DNA from: CAYLLT01 sp964591605
Lineage (GTDB): Bacteria; Planctomycetota; Phycisphaerae; UBA1845; PWPN01
NCBI GenBank assembly: GCA_964591605.1
Contig: CAZQEN010000164.1
Span: 1 to 15,976 of the forward strand
DNA: 15,976 nt
Direction of reading: 5' to 3'
A program made the translations under genes and the position numbers. Each line of letters opens with the position of its first letter. Positions within the stretch are counted from its first letter, which is position 1. The notes below the pieces were generated by a model. That model saw nothing but the letters and a program-made list of their open reading frames with translations, had not been told where the DNA came from and did no database searches. Positions 1-6,368 of this stretch are shown piece by piece.

Positions 1-14
1 CCCGGCGCGCCGGG
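1..14. other. Perfect 14-base palindrome at the window edge
   Basis: The first 14 bases read CCCGGCGCGCCGGG, a perfect palindrome. It lies upstream of the first gene and could be part of a terminator of a gene left of the window. There is no T run after it, and the left flank is not visible, so its role cannot be settled. Confidence 0.3.
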
Positions 15-140
15 ACCCATTCCACTCGTCTGCCACTGAGCTCCGGATGCACCCAGCCAGAACGTCGAACGTCCGCTGCACTGGCATGACGACCCCAAAT
101 GTGGTTCAATTCGCACGTCACGGTCGTCCGTCGCAATCTC

Positions 141-146
141 GGAGGT
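141..146 (+). promoter_or_regulatory. Shine-Dalgarno GGAGGT that fixes the first gene's start
   Basis: GGAGGT ends five bases before the ATG at 152. The same frame is open from an ATG at 47, but that one has no ribosome binding site and would add 35 Arg/Pro-rich residues unlike the family. The 152 start is therefore preferred. Confidence 0.75.
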
Positions 147-151
147 GCCCC

Positions 152-1243
152 ATGAGCCAACCAGCCATTACCACTGCCGCCCATCACCCCCTCGCCGGCG
201 CGCCGGTCATGAATCCCGTGCAGCTCGGCGGAATTGAGACCTCCGTGCTCGACAACGGCCCCGGGCGCGGCGTCCGCATCGCCTGGGTCAACACCGGCGG
301 CGGACTTCGCTACAAAGTAGTGATCGACCGCGGGCTCGACATCGCCGACGCCGAGTTCATGGGCCAATCGCTGACCTGGCACTCTCCGACCGGCATCGTC
401 GCGCCCTCGCACGCCTATCATCGCGGCCTCGAGTGGCTCCGCGGCTTCTACGGCGGCCTCGTGGTGAGCTGCGGCCCGCTGAGCGCCGGCGCCCCCTTCA
501 CCGAGAACGGCGAGGAATACGGCCTGCACGGCACGCACTCGCACACGCCCGCCGCCATCGAGTTCATCACCAACCCCGATCCCGTCCGCGGCCGCTACGA
601 AATGAACATCACCGGCATCGTCCGCACCGCCCGCGTGTTCGGACCCTTCATCGAGCTGCGCCGCACCATCAGCAGCACCCTCGGCGACTCCTCAATCCGC
701 ATCTATGACCACTTCACCAACCGCGGCAACGAGCCGGCGCCTCACGCGTGGCTGCTGCATATCAACTTCGGCTTCCCCCTGCTCGAGCCGCAGGCCAGCA
801 CGTACTGCTACCGCGGCCAGCTCTCGCCCCGCCGCCCCGAGAGCGTCGACTGGTTCAAGCCCGGCCGCGATTTCCGCGCCGCCCCGCCCCCGCAGGAAAC
901 CCATCGCGGCCGGGGCGAGGTCTTCAGCTACATCGATCCGGAGGCCGACCCCGACGGCAACGTCATCTGCGGCCTGGTCAACCGCCAGCGCGGCTTCGGC
1001 GTGCGGATCGAGTTCTCCAAGCACGACTACCCGCGTCTGGGCAACTGGCAGCACTGGGGGCCGGCCGGCTCCTACACCGGCGCCCTCGAACCCATGACCG
1101 GCGGCGTCGAAGGCCGGCCGGTCGACGATCAGCGCGGCTGGAGCCGCACCCTCCAGCCCGGAGAATCGATCGAGCACCGCTGCACCATCACCGCCACCAA
1201 CAACCCCGCCGACCTGGAGGCGCTCCTGCGACTCAACCAGTAA
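152..1243 (+). CDS. DUF4432 family protein (aldose 1-epimerase-like)
   Basis: This 363-residue protein matches the DUF4432 group within the galactose mutarotase-like (aldose epimerase) fold, cytosolic enzymes thought to bind sugars or sugar derivatives. Visible family blocks are DRGLDIADAEF (residues 59-69), WHSPTGIV (76-83), EWLRGFYGGLVVSCG (94-108) and GEEYGLHGTHSHTPA (120-134). These are the positions where DUF4432 proteins carry their conserved Asp, Gly and His residues. There is no signal peptide or membrane segment. The start is set by GGAGGT five bases upstream. A 9-bp hairpin follows the stop, so the gene looks monocistronic. The true substrate is unknown; the family name is secure, the reaction is inference. 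Confidence 0.88.
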   Translation: MSQPAITTAAHHPLAGAPVMNPVQLGGIETSVLDNGPGRGVRIAWVNTGGGLRYKVVIDRGLDIADAEFMGQSLTWHSPTGIVAPSHAYHRGLEWLRGFYGGLVVSCGPLSAGAPFTENGEEYGLHGTHSHTPAAIEFITNPDPVRGRYEMNITGIVRTARVFGPFIELRRTISSTLGDSSIRIYDHFTNRGNEPAPHAWLLHINFGFPLLEPQASTYCYRGQLSPRRPESVDWFKPGRDFRAAPPPQETHRGRGEVFSYIDPEADPDGNVICGLVNRQRGFGVRIEFSKHDYPRLGNWQHWGPAGSYTGALEPMTGGVEGRPVDDQRGWSRTLQPGESIEHRCTITATNNPADLEALLRLNQ

Positions 1244-1257
1244 CCTCCCTCGCGTCG

Positions 1258-1281
1258 CGGGCGGCAATGCCCTGCCGCCCG
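1258..1281 (+). terminator. Hairpin after the DUF4432 gene
   Basis: CGGGCGGCA (1258-1266) and TGCCGCCCG (1273-1281) form a perfect 9-bp stem with a 6-base loop, starting 15 bases after the stop codon. There is no T tract, so it may be a weak or factor-assisted terminator. GCCCTGCC (1269-1276) can alternatively pair with GGCAGGGC (1305-1312). Confidence 0.45.
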
Positions 1282-1682
1282 ATTCGGATCAACACGCCGC
1301 CGAAGGCAGGGCGATAAGGCCCCATCCTGTGTGGCGAATGACGCAGTGCTCCCTTTTGTTCGGCTCGCGAATCGCGCGCCCACACGACTTTTCGGAGCCG
1401 AATCTCCCAGGAGTGTTGGATTCCGCGCCGTCGGGGATCATCGATCCGCCTCGCGGGCCGCGTCTGTTCTGAGTGTGCCCAGACCCACACAGAACCTCCG
1501 TTCCTTCACACCCGCGTGGAAGTCTGGGTCCTCTGACCTGTCTGTAAGAGCGTTCGAGCACGGCGAGCCCACCCGCCGCACCCACCCGCAGGGTCACACG
1601 CCGAACTGGAAGGCTTCAAGACAAACTGCAAAAGTGCTTCAAATGGGGTGTTTGACCCAAATACGATGGCACAGGGAATGCC
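1282..1682. other. Region without a recognisable gene
   Basis: No convincing gene is seen on either strand. Open frames of 69-200 codons cross it, but they lack ribosome binding sites, are Arg/Ser/Pro-rich and resemble no family I know. It ends just before the hairpin that covers the ribosome binding site of the small ORF at 1719, so part of it may be that gene's leader. No tRNA-like cloverleaf was seen. Confidence 0.5.
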
Positions 1683-1710
1683 CTCTTTCCGGGTGTCTCA
1701 GCGGAAGGAG
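1683..1710 (+). promoter_or_regulatory. Hairpin sequestering the small ORF's ribosome binding site
   Basis: CTCTTTCCG (1683-1691) can pair with CGGAAGGAG (1702-1710) across a 10-base loop: eight Watson-Crick pairs and one G-U. The right arm is the Shine-Dalgarno sequence of the ATG at 1719. A competing small hairpin, AGGG-aatg-CCCT (1673-1684), overlaps the left arm. This arrangement could regulate translation; no test is possible from sequence alone. Confidence 0.4.
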
Positions 1711-1718
1711 CAGCAGCG

Positions 1719-1898
1719 ATGACCGCCTGGCTGATCGCGTGGTTGCTGGTGAATCTCGCCGCGGTCGTGATTGTGTCGGGCTTCGGGACGGCACTGAAAC
1801 GCCAGCCTTTGAGCCCGGCCCACACGCATTTGCTCCCCGTGCCCGAATCCGCTGCCGTCGTGATTCGGAGGGCAAGACCAAGGAACCGCGCCGCCTGA
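1719..1898 (+). CDS. Small single-span membrane protein, 59 residues
   Basis: An ATG at 1719 is preceded by GGAAGGAG with eight bases of spacing. It opens a 59-codon frame ending at TGA 1896-1898. The protein begins with a strongly hydrophobic stretch at about residues 3-25 (MTAWLIAWLLVNLAAVVIVS, then GFG), followed by a basic tail rich in Arg and Pro (RRARPRNR near the end). That pattern predicts one membrane segment with a short cytoplasmic or periplasmic tail. I do not recognise a family. A 10-bp hairpin starts nine bases after the stop, which supports a real transcription unit. A longer frame on the same strand (1331-1933) runs over it but has no ribosome binding site. It could still be a chance ORF, because its codons have few independent checks. 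Confidence 0.5.
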   Translation: MTAWLIAWLLVNLAAVVIVSGFGTALKRQPLSPAHTHLLPVPESAAVVIRRARPRNRAA

Positions 1899-1907
1899 GT
1901 GGTCCGG

Positions 1908-1941
1908 CCGGCACGCTGCTCAAGGGAAGGTAGCGTGCCGG
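1908..1941 (+). terminator. Hairpin after the small membrane ORF
   Basis: CCGGCACGCT (1908-1917) and AGCGTGCCGG (1932-1941) are perfect 10-bp arms around a 14-base loop, nine bases after the stop codon at 1898. No T tract follows. It lies in the convergent gap with the peptidase gene on the other strand. Confidence 0.5.
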
Positions 1942-1963
1942 GGAATCACTCACCTCGCTGACA

Positions 1964-2023
1964 CAGGGTACAGGGCGAGAGTGCAAGTTCTGGCTCTGTA
2001 AGATGTGTTTCCCCTGTACTCTG
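1964..2023. repeat. Inverted repeat in the convergent gap
   Basis: CAGGGTACAGGG (1964-1975) and CCCTGTACTCTG (2012-2023) pair at 11 of 12 positions around a 36-base loop. It sits 30 bases beyond the minus-strand peptidase stop, so it could help end that transcript, or be an unrelated repeat. No T run accompanies either orientation. Confidence 0.35.
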
Positions 2024-2052
2024 AGTCACGAGGTGTGCGTACCGGCGATCGC

Positions 2053-3138
2053 TCAGGAGCCGCCCGCCTCCAGAATACCCCGCAGAAAGCCCAGCGAGTC
2101 CGCCTGCGCCGCCGCCTGGGAGAACAGAGAGAGCGTCTGACCCCACTGACGACCCGTGAGCTCGTGAATCCCCCCGAACACGTCCAGCCCGTCGTTGTAC
2201 CGCACGTTCAGCAGCAGAAACGCGTTGTTGATGCCCAGTGTCCCGTAAACGCGGAAGGTGTCCGGATCGTGCATCTGCGGCAGTACGTCCGCCAGGTATC
2301 GCTCCTGCGCCGCCCTGATGACATCCGTCCGCCGGGCGATCTTCTCCTCACTCGACGCGTCGCTCCCATAGAGCACGTTCAGTTCGTCGTACAGCTCTCG
2401 CAGGAACGCATTCAGCCGGTCGCTGTCTTCGGTATTCTCCCGCGTCTGCCGGACGATCGGCGAATCGGCCCCGAACTCGAGGGCCAGAAAATCCACCGCC
2501 GCCGTCCGGCCGACAAACGTCGCCACCGTCTCGTTAAAGTTGGTATCCGCCAGCTTGGAGATCGTGTTGTGCGTCAGTTCGTGCAGCACCGTGTCCACCA
2601 GCGAACCGATGTCCCGGTTCAGCATCGCCGACGTGATCGGGTCGGGCAGCAGTCCCAGCGTGCTGAACGCGTCCACCTCGTACAGGACCGTGTCGTACCC
2701 CTCTTTGACCAGCCGGTCCCGCTCGACCAGCCCTTCCTCCTGCTCAAAAAAGCCCAGGTAGGGAAGCGGTCCGATGAGAAGATTCCACGTGTACGGCTCA
2801 AACCGGTCTTTTCGCGACGCTGAGAGGTTCCATGCCAGCGGCCGGCCATGCAGGTTGACGAACGTCTGATAGCTCTGGCCCACGTTCAGCCCGACCACGC
2901 TCTGACCGTAATCCCTCGCCCGGATGACCAGTTCGAGCTTCGATCGCTGCTCCTCGGTCAGGTCGGGGTCGGTCAGACCCTCTTCGAGTGGAACCGCGCT
3001 CGCCAGGAACTGCAGCTCGTCCACCACCACGGACCACTGGTAGCCCAGGAGCCCGCAGCCGCTCGAGGCGGCGAGCCCGACGCTGGCGGCCATCGCCGCT
3101 TTCCACACAAGAAACCCCACCGATCGACCCGAACTCAT
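2053..3138 (-). CDS. Predicted zinc aminopeptidase lipoprotein (PF10023-type)
   Basis: The 361-residue product has a lipoprotein signal ending in ASSGC, with Cys28 as the lipidation site, so it is probably anchored in the envelope. The zinc-peptidase motif HELTH is at residues 186-190. A downstream Glu in NETVATFVG (E203) is the expected third metal ligand. The opening after the Cys, GLLGYQW, and the overall length fit the putative aminopeptidase family PF10023. Substrate and physiological role are not known for this group. GGAGGT ends only one base before the ATG, which is unusually close. The next Met (residue 16) would remove the basic n-region of the signal peptide, so the upstream ATG is kept. 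It is 257 bases from hslV on the same strand, with a hairpin between them, so cotranscription is uncertain. Confidence 0.82.
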   Translation of the reverse strand: MSSGRSVGFLVWKAAMAASVGLAASSGCGLLGYQWSVVVDELQFLASAVPLEEGLTDPDLTEEQRSKLELVIRARDYGQSVVGLNVGQSYQTFVNLHGRPLAWNLSASRKDRFEPYTWNLLIGPLPYLGFFEQEEGLVERDRLVKEGYDTVLYEVDAFSTLGLLPDPITSAMLNRDIGSLVDTVLHELTHNTISKLADTNFNETVATFVGRTAAVDFLALEFGADSPIVRQTRENTEDSDRLNAFLRELYDELNVLYGSDASSEEKIARRTDVIRAAQERYLADVLPQMHDPDTFRVYGTLGINNAFLLLNVRYNDGLDVFGGIHELTGRQWGQTLSLFSQAAAQADSLGFLRGILEAGGS

Positions 3139-3355
3139 GACCTCCCCGTTTCCGGAGCCACCGGCCCCACCTCATGCCTCCTCAAACGCCCGCGAGTACC
3201 GCCCCACCCAGGCCCGGCGACGCGGCCCGAACGATTCACCGTCTCGCCGCACGAACAGCCCTCCATCAGAACCCCGAACGTCAGTGAGGGGCCTTGTCCC
3301 CCGACGACGCGACACTGCCACTCTTGAGTCAAACCATGCCCCGACACCTGCCCAT

Positions 3356-3387
3356 GCTGACGGACCCGTCCATCCGGGCGCGTCAGC
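3356..3387 (-). terminator. Hairpin just after hslV
   Basis: GCTGACG (3356-3362) and CGTCAGC (3381-3387) form a 7-bp stem with an 18-base loop, eight bases past the hslV stop on the minus strand. No T tract is present in that orientation, so it is only a candidate terminator. Confidence 0.35.
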
Positions 3388-3395
3388 CCCCAGGC

Positions 3396-3938
3396 TCATA
3401 ACACCTCAACCGTGATGTTCGCATTGGTGTAAACGCAGATGTCTGCCGTGATCAGCAGCGACTCGCGCACGATCTCCGCCGCCGACAGGCTGGAATGCTT
3501 CAGCAGGGCCCGCGCCGCCGCGGTCGCAAACATGCCGCCCGAACCGATGCCCACGATGCCGTCCTTCGCCTCGATCACATCCCCCGCCCCGCCGATCAGC
3601 AGCGACGTCTGGGCATCGACGGCCACCAGCAGCGACTCGAGCCGCCGCAGCACCCGGTCCGTCCGCCACTCCTTCGCCAGCTCGATCGCCGCCCGCCGCA
3701 GATTCGCCTTGTACTGCTCCAGTTTGCCCTCAAAGCGCTCCAGCAGCGAGAACGCATCCGCCGCGGAACCGGCGAAACCGCACAGCACCCGCCCGTCCGA
3801 GAGCCGCCGGATCTTGACCGCGTCATGCTTGACCGCGGTCTGACCCAGCGTGACCTGCCCGTCGCCGCCGATGGCCGTCTGGCCGTCCCGGCGGACGGAC
3901 AGAATCGTGGTGCTGCGAATCATCGGACGATGGGGCAT
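3396..3938 (-). CDS. hslV: HslV, proteasome-like peptidase subunit of HslUV
   Basis: HslV (ClpQ) forms a double hexamer of threonine peptidase subunits in the cytosol and degrades proteins unfolded by the ATPase HslU. The 180-residue sequence aligns by eye with E. coli HslV throughout. Landmarks are TTILSVRRDG with the catalytic Thr at residue 10, GGDGQVTLGQT (24-34), GFAGSAADAF (54-63), AKEWRTDR (88-95), GIGSGG (130-135) and ICVYTN (167-172). The first nine residues would be a propeptide removed to expose Thr10; a start at Met6 is possible. GGGAG lies 10 bases before the chosen ATG. No hslU is next to it, although the two are usually adjacent, so the partner ATPase must be encoded elsewhere. 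Confidence 0.96.
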   Translation of the reverse strand: MPHRPMIRSTTILSVRRDGQTAIGGDGQVTLGQTAVKHDAVKIRRLSDGRVLCGFAGSAADAFSLLERFEGKLEQYKANLRRAAIELAKEWRTDRVLRRLESLLVAVDAQTSLLIGGAGDVIEAKDGIVGIGSGGMFATAAARALLKHSSLSAAEIVRESLLITADICVYTNANITVEVL

Positions 3939-3967
3939 CGAAGCGCGTCTCCCTCAGGCCGGACCCG

Positions 3968-3996
3968 ACTCTACCAAAGCAGGATAGGCCCTGCAA
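3968..3996 (-). promoter_or_regulatory. Candidate promoter for hslV
   Basis: On the minus strand TTGCAG (3996-3991), a 17-base spacer and TAGAGT (3973-3968) match the sigma-70 consensus at 3 of 6 and 4 of 6 positions. This would place the start of transcription about 20-25 bases before the ATG. The match is modest. Confidence 0.3.
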
Positions 3997-4000
3997 CGGC

Positions 4001-4029
4001 TGGCCACCTTTGCGTGTAGTACGTATCAT
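4001..4029 (+). promoter_or_regulatory. Candidate promoter for the 4056 lipoprotein gene
   Basis: TGGCCA (4001-4006), a 17-base spacer and TATCAT (4024-4029) match the sigma-70 -35 and -10 boxes at 4 of 6 and 5 of 6 positions. The expected transcript start near 4036 leaves about 20 bases of leader containing GAGGAG (4044-4049), six bases from the ATG. Confidence 0.4.
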
Positions 4030-4055
4030 CGGGCGGCCAACCCGAGGAGCTCCCC

Positions 4056-4727
4056 ATGACATCTGTCCACCGCGAGACACCATCCGACCAGCATCACACG
4101 GCGACGAGGTTCTCCCGCCACACGGTGCCTCCCGCCCTCCGCACCGCAGGCCGTCGCCTCCCCACCACACGCCGCCTGCACGGGCCATGGCTGGCCGCCC
4201 TGTGCATCGCCGCGGCCTCCTGCTCAAAATCGGCACAGAACTCGCCTCCGAAGGAGCCGACCGTCCGCGAACGCCCGACTGCCCAGACGGCTCCCGCACA
4301 TACCCGCCCTGCTCAGACCCGGCCCACCCAGCCCCAGGCCGCCCGTCCGCACGCCCCGGAGCCCGAAACACGCCCATCCGACGCCCTGCCGCCCTCGCGC
4401 TACGATTCGAAGCCGCCCTACCCGGTGGAACTGCACGTCCGCGATCCCAGGGAAGAGCAGCCCGGATGGCTCCGCATTCTCAAGCTCGACGATCCCGATC
4501 TCCCGGCCGGCCTGCAGGGCAAGTTCCCGGAGCAGAACCTCATGATCGTCGACACGCAGAATGTGAAGCGCATCGACATCCACATCGGGCACCTGCCCCT
4601 CGCGCCCGGCAGGCGCATCATTCTGCGGATCGACGGAAACGGCATGGAACTACGAAGGGGCAAAGGCCAGTTCATCACCCTCGAACGCACCGCCACCGGG
4701 GCCTGGACCCGCATCGCCGATCACTGA
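4056..4727 (+). CDS. Proline-rich lipoprotein of unknown function
   Basis: This 223-residue protein has a long basic n-region (about 40 residues, ending RRLPTTRR), a hydrophobic stretch and a lipobox AASC with Cys56, so it should be a lipoprotein. Residues about 62-112 are a low-complexity Pro/Ala/Thr/Arg linker. Residues about 115-223 look folded and beta-rich, with NVKRIDIHI (169-177), RIILRIDGNGMEL (about 186-198) and a final W-containing strand. The pattern of an IDG turn followed by charged strands and a Trp near the end resembles small C-terminal domains I have seen in planctomycete secreted proteins. I cannot name a family. GAGGAG six bases upstream supports the start. It overlaps the convergent glycerate kinase gene by 7 bases. 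Confidence 0.72.
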   Translation: MTSVHRETPSDQHHTATRFSRHTVPPALRTAGRRLPTTRRLHGPWLAALCIAAASCSKSAQNSPPKEPTVRERPTAQTAPAHTRPAQTRPTQPQAARPHAPEPETRPSDALPPSRYDSKPPYPVELHVRDPREEQPGWLRILKLDDPDLPAGLQGKFPEQNLMIVDTQNVKRIDIHIGHLPLAPGRRIILRIDGNGMELRRGKGQFITLERTATGAWTRIADH

Positions 4728-5860
4728 CGCATCCGCTCCCGAACAAGCCGCGCCGCCGCCTCGCGCAGCAGCTCGGGAGCACGACGCATCGACTCCTCTC
4801 TGGGGAGGCCTGTGGGGGCGATGGCGTGGTAGCTTTCCAGCACCGCTTCAGCCTTCTGTGCCCCCTCGCCGATGATTCCCGCCAGGGCAACCACCGGCAC
4901 GCCCGCCTCGCGCCCGGCCGCCCCCACCCCCGCGATCACCTTGCCCATCATCGACTGGGCATCGAGCCGCCCCTCCCCGGTGATGATCAGGTCCGCCCCG
5001 CGGATCCGCTCGCGAAAGCGCACCGCATCCATCACGAGTTCGACCCCGCGCCGCAGCTTCGCCGCAAAGAACGCCACCATCCCCCCGCCCAGGCCCCCGG
5101 CCGCCCCCGCCCCCGGCAGATCCCGGATGGCGATGCCCCACTCGCGCTCGATCACGTCGGCCAGGTGAGCCAGGTTGCGGTCCAGAAGCTCCACCTGCTG
5201 CGGTGTCGCCCCCTTCTGTGGCCCGAACACCGCCGCCGCCCCGCTGGGGCCGCAGAGCGGGTTGGTCACGTCACAGGCCACCTCAATCGCCGTCCGCGTG
5301 ATCGCATCAAACGCCGCCGGCCGTTCGATACGGGCAATGTGACCCAGTTCCCCGCCGCCCACATGGCTGTTCAGCGCGGTCCCATCCTCTCGAAGGAACC
5401 GGAAGCCCACGGCCGCCGCCGCGCCAGCGCCCCCATCCACCGTCGCACTGCCCCCGATACCGGCAATGATCCGTGCGACCCCCGCCTGCATCGCCGCGGC
5501 GATCAACTGACCCGTCCCGTACGTGGTCGTGAGGAGCGGATTCCTGCGATCGGGCGGCACGAGCGCCAGACCCGACGCGGCCGCCATTTCGATCACCGCG
5601 GTCGAGCCCTCCCCGCCCAGAATCCCCCACCGCGCCCGCACCGGCTCGCCCAGCGGTCCATCGACGAGCGTCTCGACAAACCGCCCGCCCGTCGCCCGCA
5701 CCATCGCCTCGACCGTGCCCTCGCCGCCGTCGGCCATCGGAATGCTCTCGACAACCGCCGGCGGACACGCCTCACGAATCCCCTCCGCAATCGCCGCACA
5801 CGCCTCCGCCGCGCTGAGCGACTCCTTGAACGAATCCGGCGCCACCACAATCGTCTTCAT
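4721..5860 (-). CDS. glxK: Glycerate kinase (GlxK/GarK family)
   Basis: The 379-residue product is a type-1 glycerate kinase, a cytosolic enzyme phosphorylating D-glycerate with ATP (usually to 2-phosphoglycerate in this family). Diagnostic blocks are APDSFKESLSA (7-17), MADGGEGT (42-49), TTYGTGQLI (112-120), GIGGSATVDGGAGAA (134-148), CDVTNPLCGPSGAAAVFGPQKGA (196-218), GAGAAGGLGGG (250-260) and LIITGEGRLDAQS (291-303). Length is typical. No glyoxylate-pathway gene adjoins it, so the source of its glycerate is not shown. The region before the ATG has no strong Shine-Dalgarno sequence. The stop codon lies inside the end of the lipoprotein gene on the other strand. The choice of glxK over garK is by family only. 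Confidence 0.95.
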   Translation of the reverse strand: MKTIVVAPDSFKESLSAAEACAAIAEGIREACPPAVVESIPMADGGEGTVEAMVRATGGRFVETLVDGPLGEPVRARWGILGGEGSTAVIEMAAASGLALVPPDRRNPLLTTTYGTGQLIAAAMQAGVARIIAGIGGSATVDGGAGAAAAVGFRFLREDGTALNSHVGGGELGHIARIERPAAFDAITRTAIEVACDVTNPLCGPSGAAAVFGPQKGATPQQVELLDRNLAHLADVIEREWGIAIRDLPGAGAAGGLGGGMVAFFAAKLRRGVELVMDAVRFRERIRGADLIITGEGRLDAQSMMGKVIAGVGAAGREAGVPVVALAGIIGEGAQKAEAVLESYHAIAPTGLPREESMRRAPELLREAAARLVRERMRQ

Positions 5861-5918
5861 CTGCAGAATCCATCAGGCCCGACGCACGCATCATGGGCCC
5901 GTAAAAGGAGGCATATGA

Positions 5919-6214
5919 ACCGCAGAGACACAGAGCCCGCAGAGAAGATTTCGCAATTCGAGGTTCCAGGCAGGGACACAGAATGATTGACACTGTCGAA
6001 CCGGGTGGCATGGGCAGCGTACTCGCTGCCCGTGTTTCATGCGCACGGGCAATGAGTACATTGCCCATGCCACCCGGCTAAACCTCTCTGCACGAGTGCT
6101 CAGTCTCTGAGCTCCGGGTCCCGAGCTTCTGAGCTGTGATCCTCCTATCGCCTCTGAACCCAGAATCCGTCACCAGTAAACTCATCTTCTCTGCGTCCTC
6201 TGCGTCTCTGCGGT
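5919..6214. repeat. Repeat island bounded by imperfect 31-base inverted repeats
   Basis: The arm at 5919-5949 (ACCGCAGAGACACAGAG and onward) and that at 6184-6214 (ending GTCTCTGCGGT) are reverse complements at 28 of 31 positions. The ACCGCAGAGACnCAGAG core is a repeat I recall from intergenic DNA of several phyla, often mis-called as short ORFs. The interval holds a 77-base hairpin near its middle and no transposase. It may be one non-autonomous mobile element or two independent repeats in opposite orientation. Confidence 0.6.
6001..6077. repeat. 77-base near-perfect hairpin, REP/MITE-like
   Basis: CCGGGTGGCATGGGCA (6001-6016) is the exact reverse complement of 6062-6077. Inside, GTACTCGCTGCCCGTG (6019-6034) pairs with 6044-6059 except for two adjacent mismatches. 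A 2-base internal mismatch separates the two stems and the loop is 9 bases. In total 30 of 34 positions per arm pair. No ORF fits it. As RNA or DNA this would fold very stably, like REP elements or miniature inverted-repeat transposable elements. Confidence 0.8.
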
Positions 6215-6287
6215 AGAACTTCTCAGCATGTCCGTGTCCCAAATGCGCAGATTCTTCGCGCCCGGCGCAGGTTGACGAGACAAACTC

Positions 6288-6308
6288 ATCTCAAATCTCA
6301 GATCTCCA
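6288..6308. repeat. Short heptamer array (ATCTCAA type)
   Basis: Three consecutive 7-base units, ATCTCAA, ATCTCAG and ATCTCCA, lie in the gap after htrA. They are the same family as the longer array at 10387-10442. Confidence 0.6.
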
Positions 6309-6368
6309 ATCCTCTGCAGTTGATTCTCGCTGTGCGTTCCTGGCGAATCACACGCGACAAAGCCGTCT

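Noticed and set aside
1331..1933. A 200-codon plus-strand open frame in the region without a gene
   Set aside because: There is no Shine-Dalgarno, the composition is irregular and Ser/Arg-rich, and it overlaps the better supported small ORF at 1719 in another frame.
4010..5986. A 658-codon plus-strand open frame antisense to glycerate kinase
   Set aside because: It also overlaps the lipoprotein gene in another frame and is Arg/Pro/His-rich without family resemblance. Glycerate kinase on the other strand is unmistakable. Long antisense frames are expected at this GC content.
5915..5986. A 23-codon ORF with AAAAGGAGG upstream
   Set aside because: It reads into the ACCGCAGAGAC repeat and has no protein character; the ribosome-binding-like sequence is probably chance.
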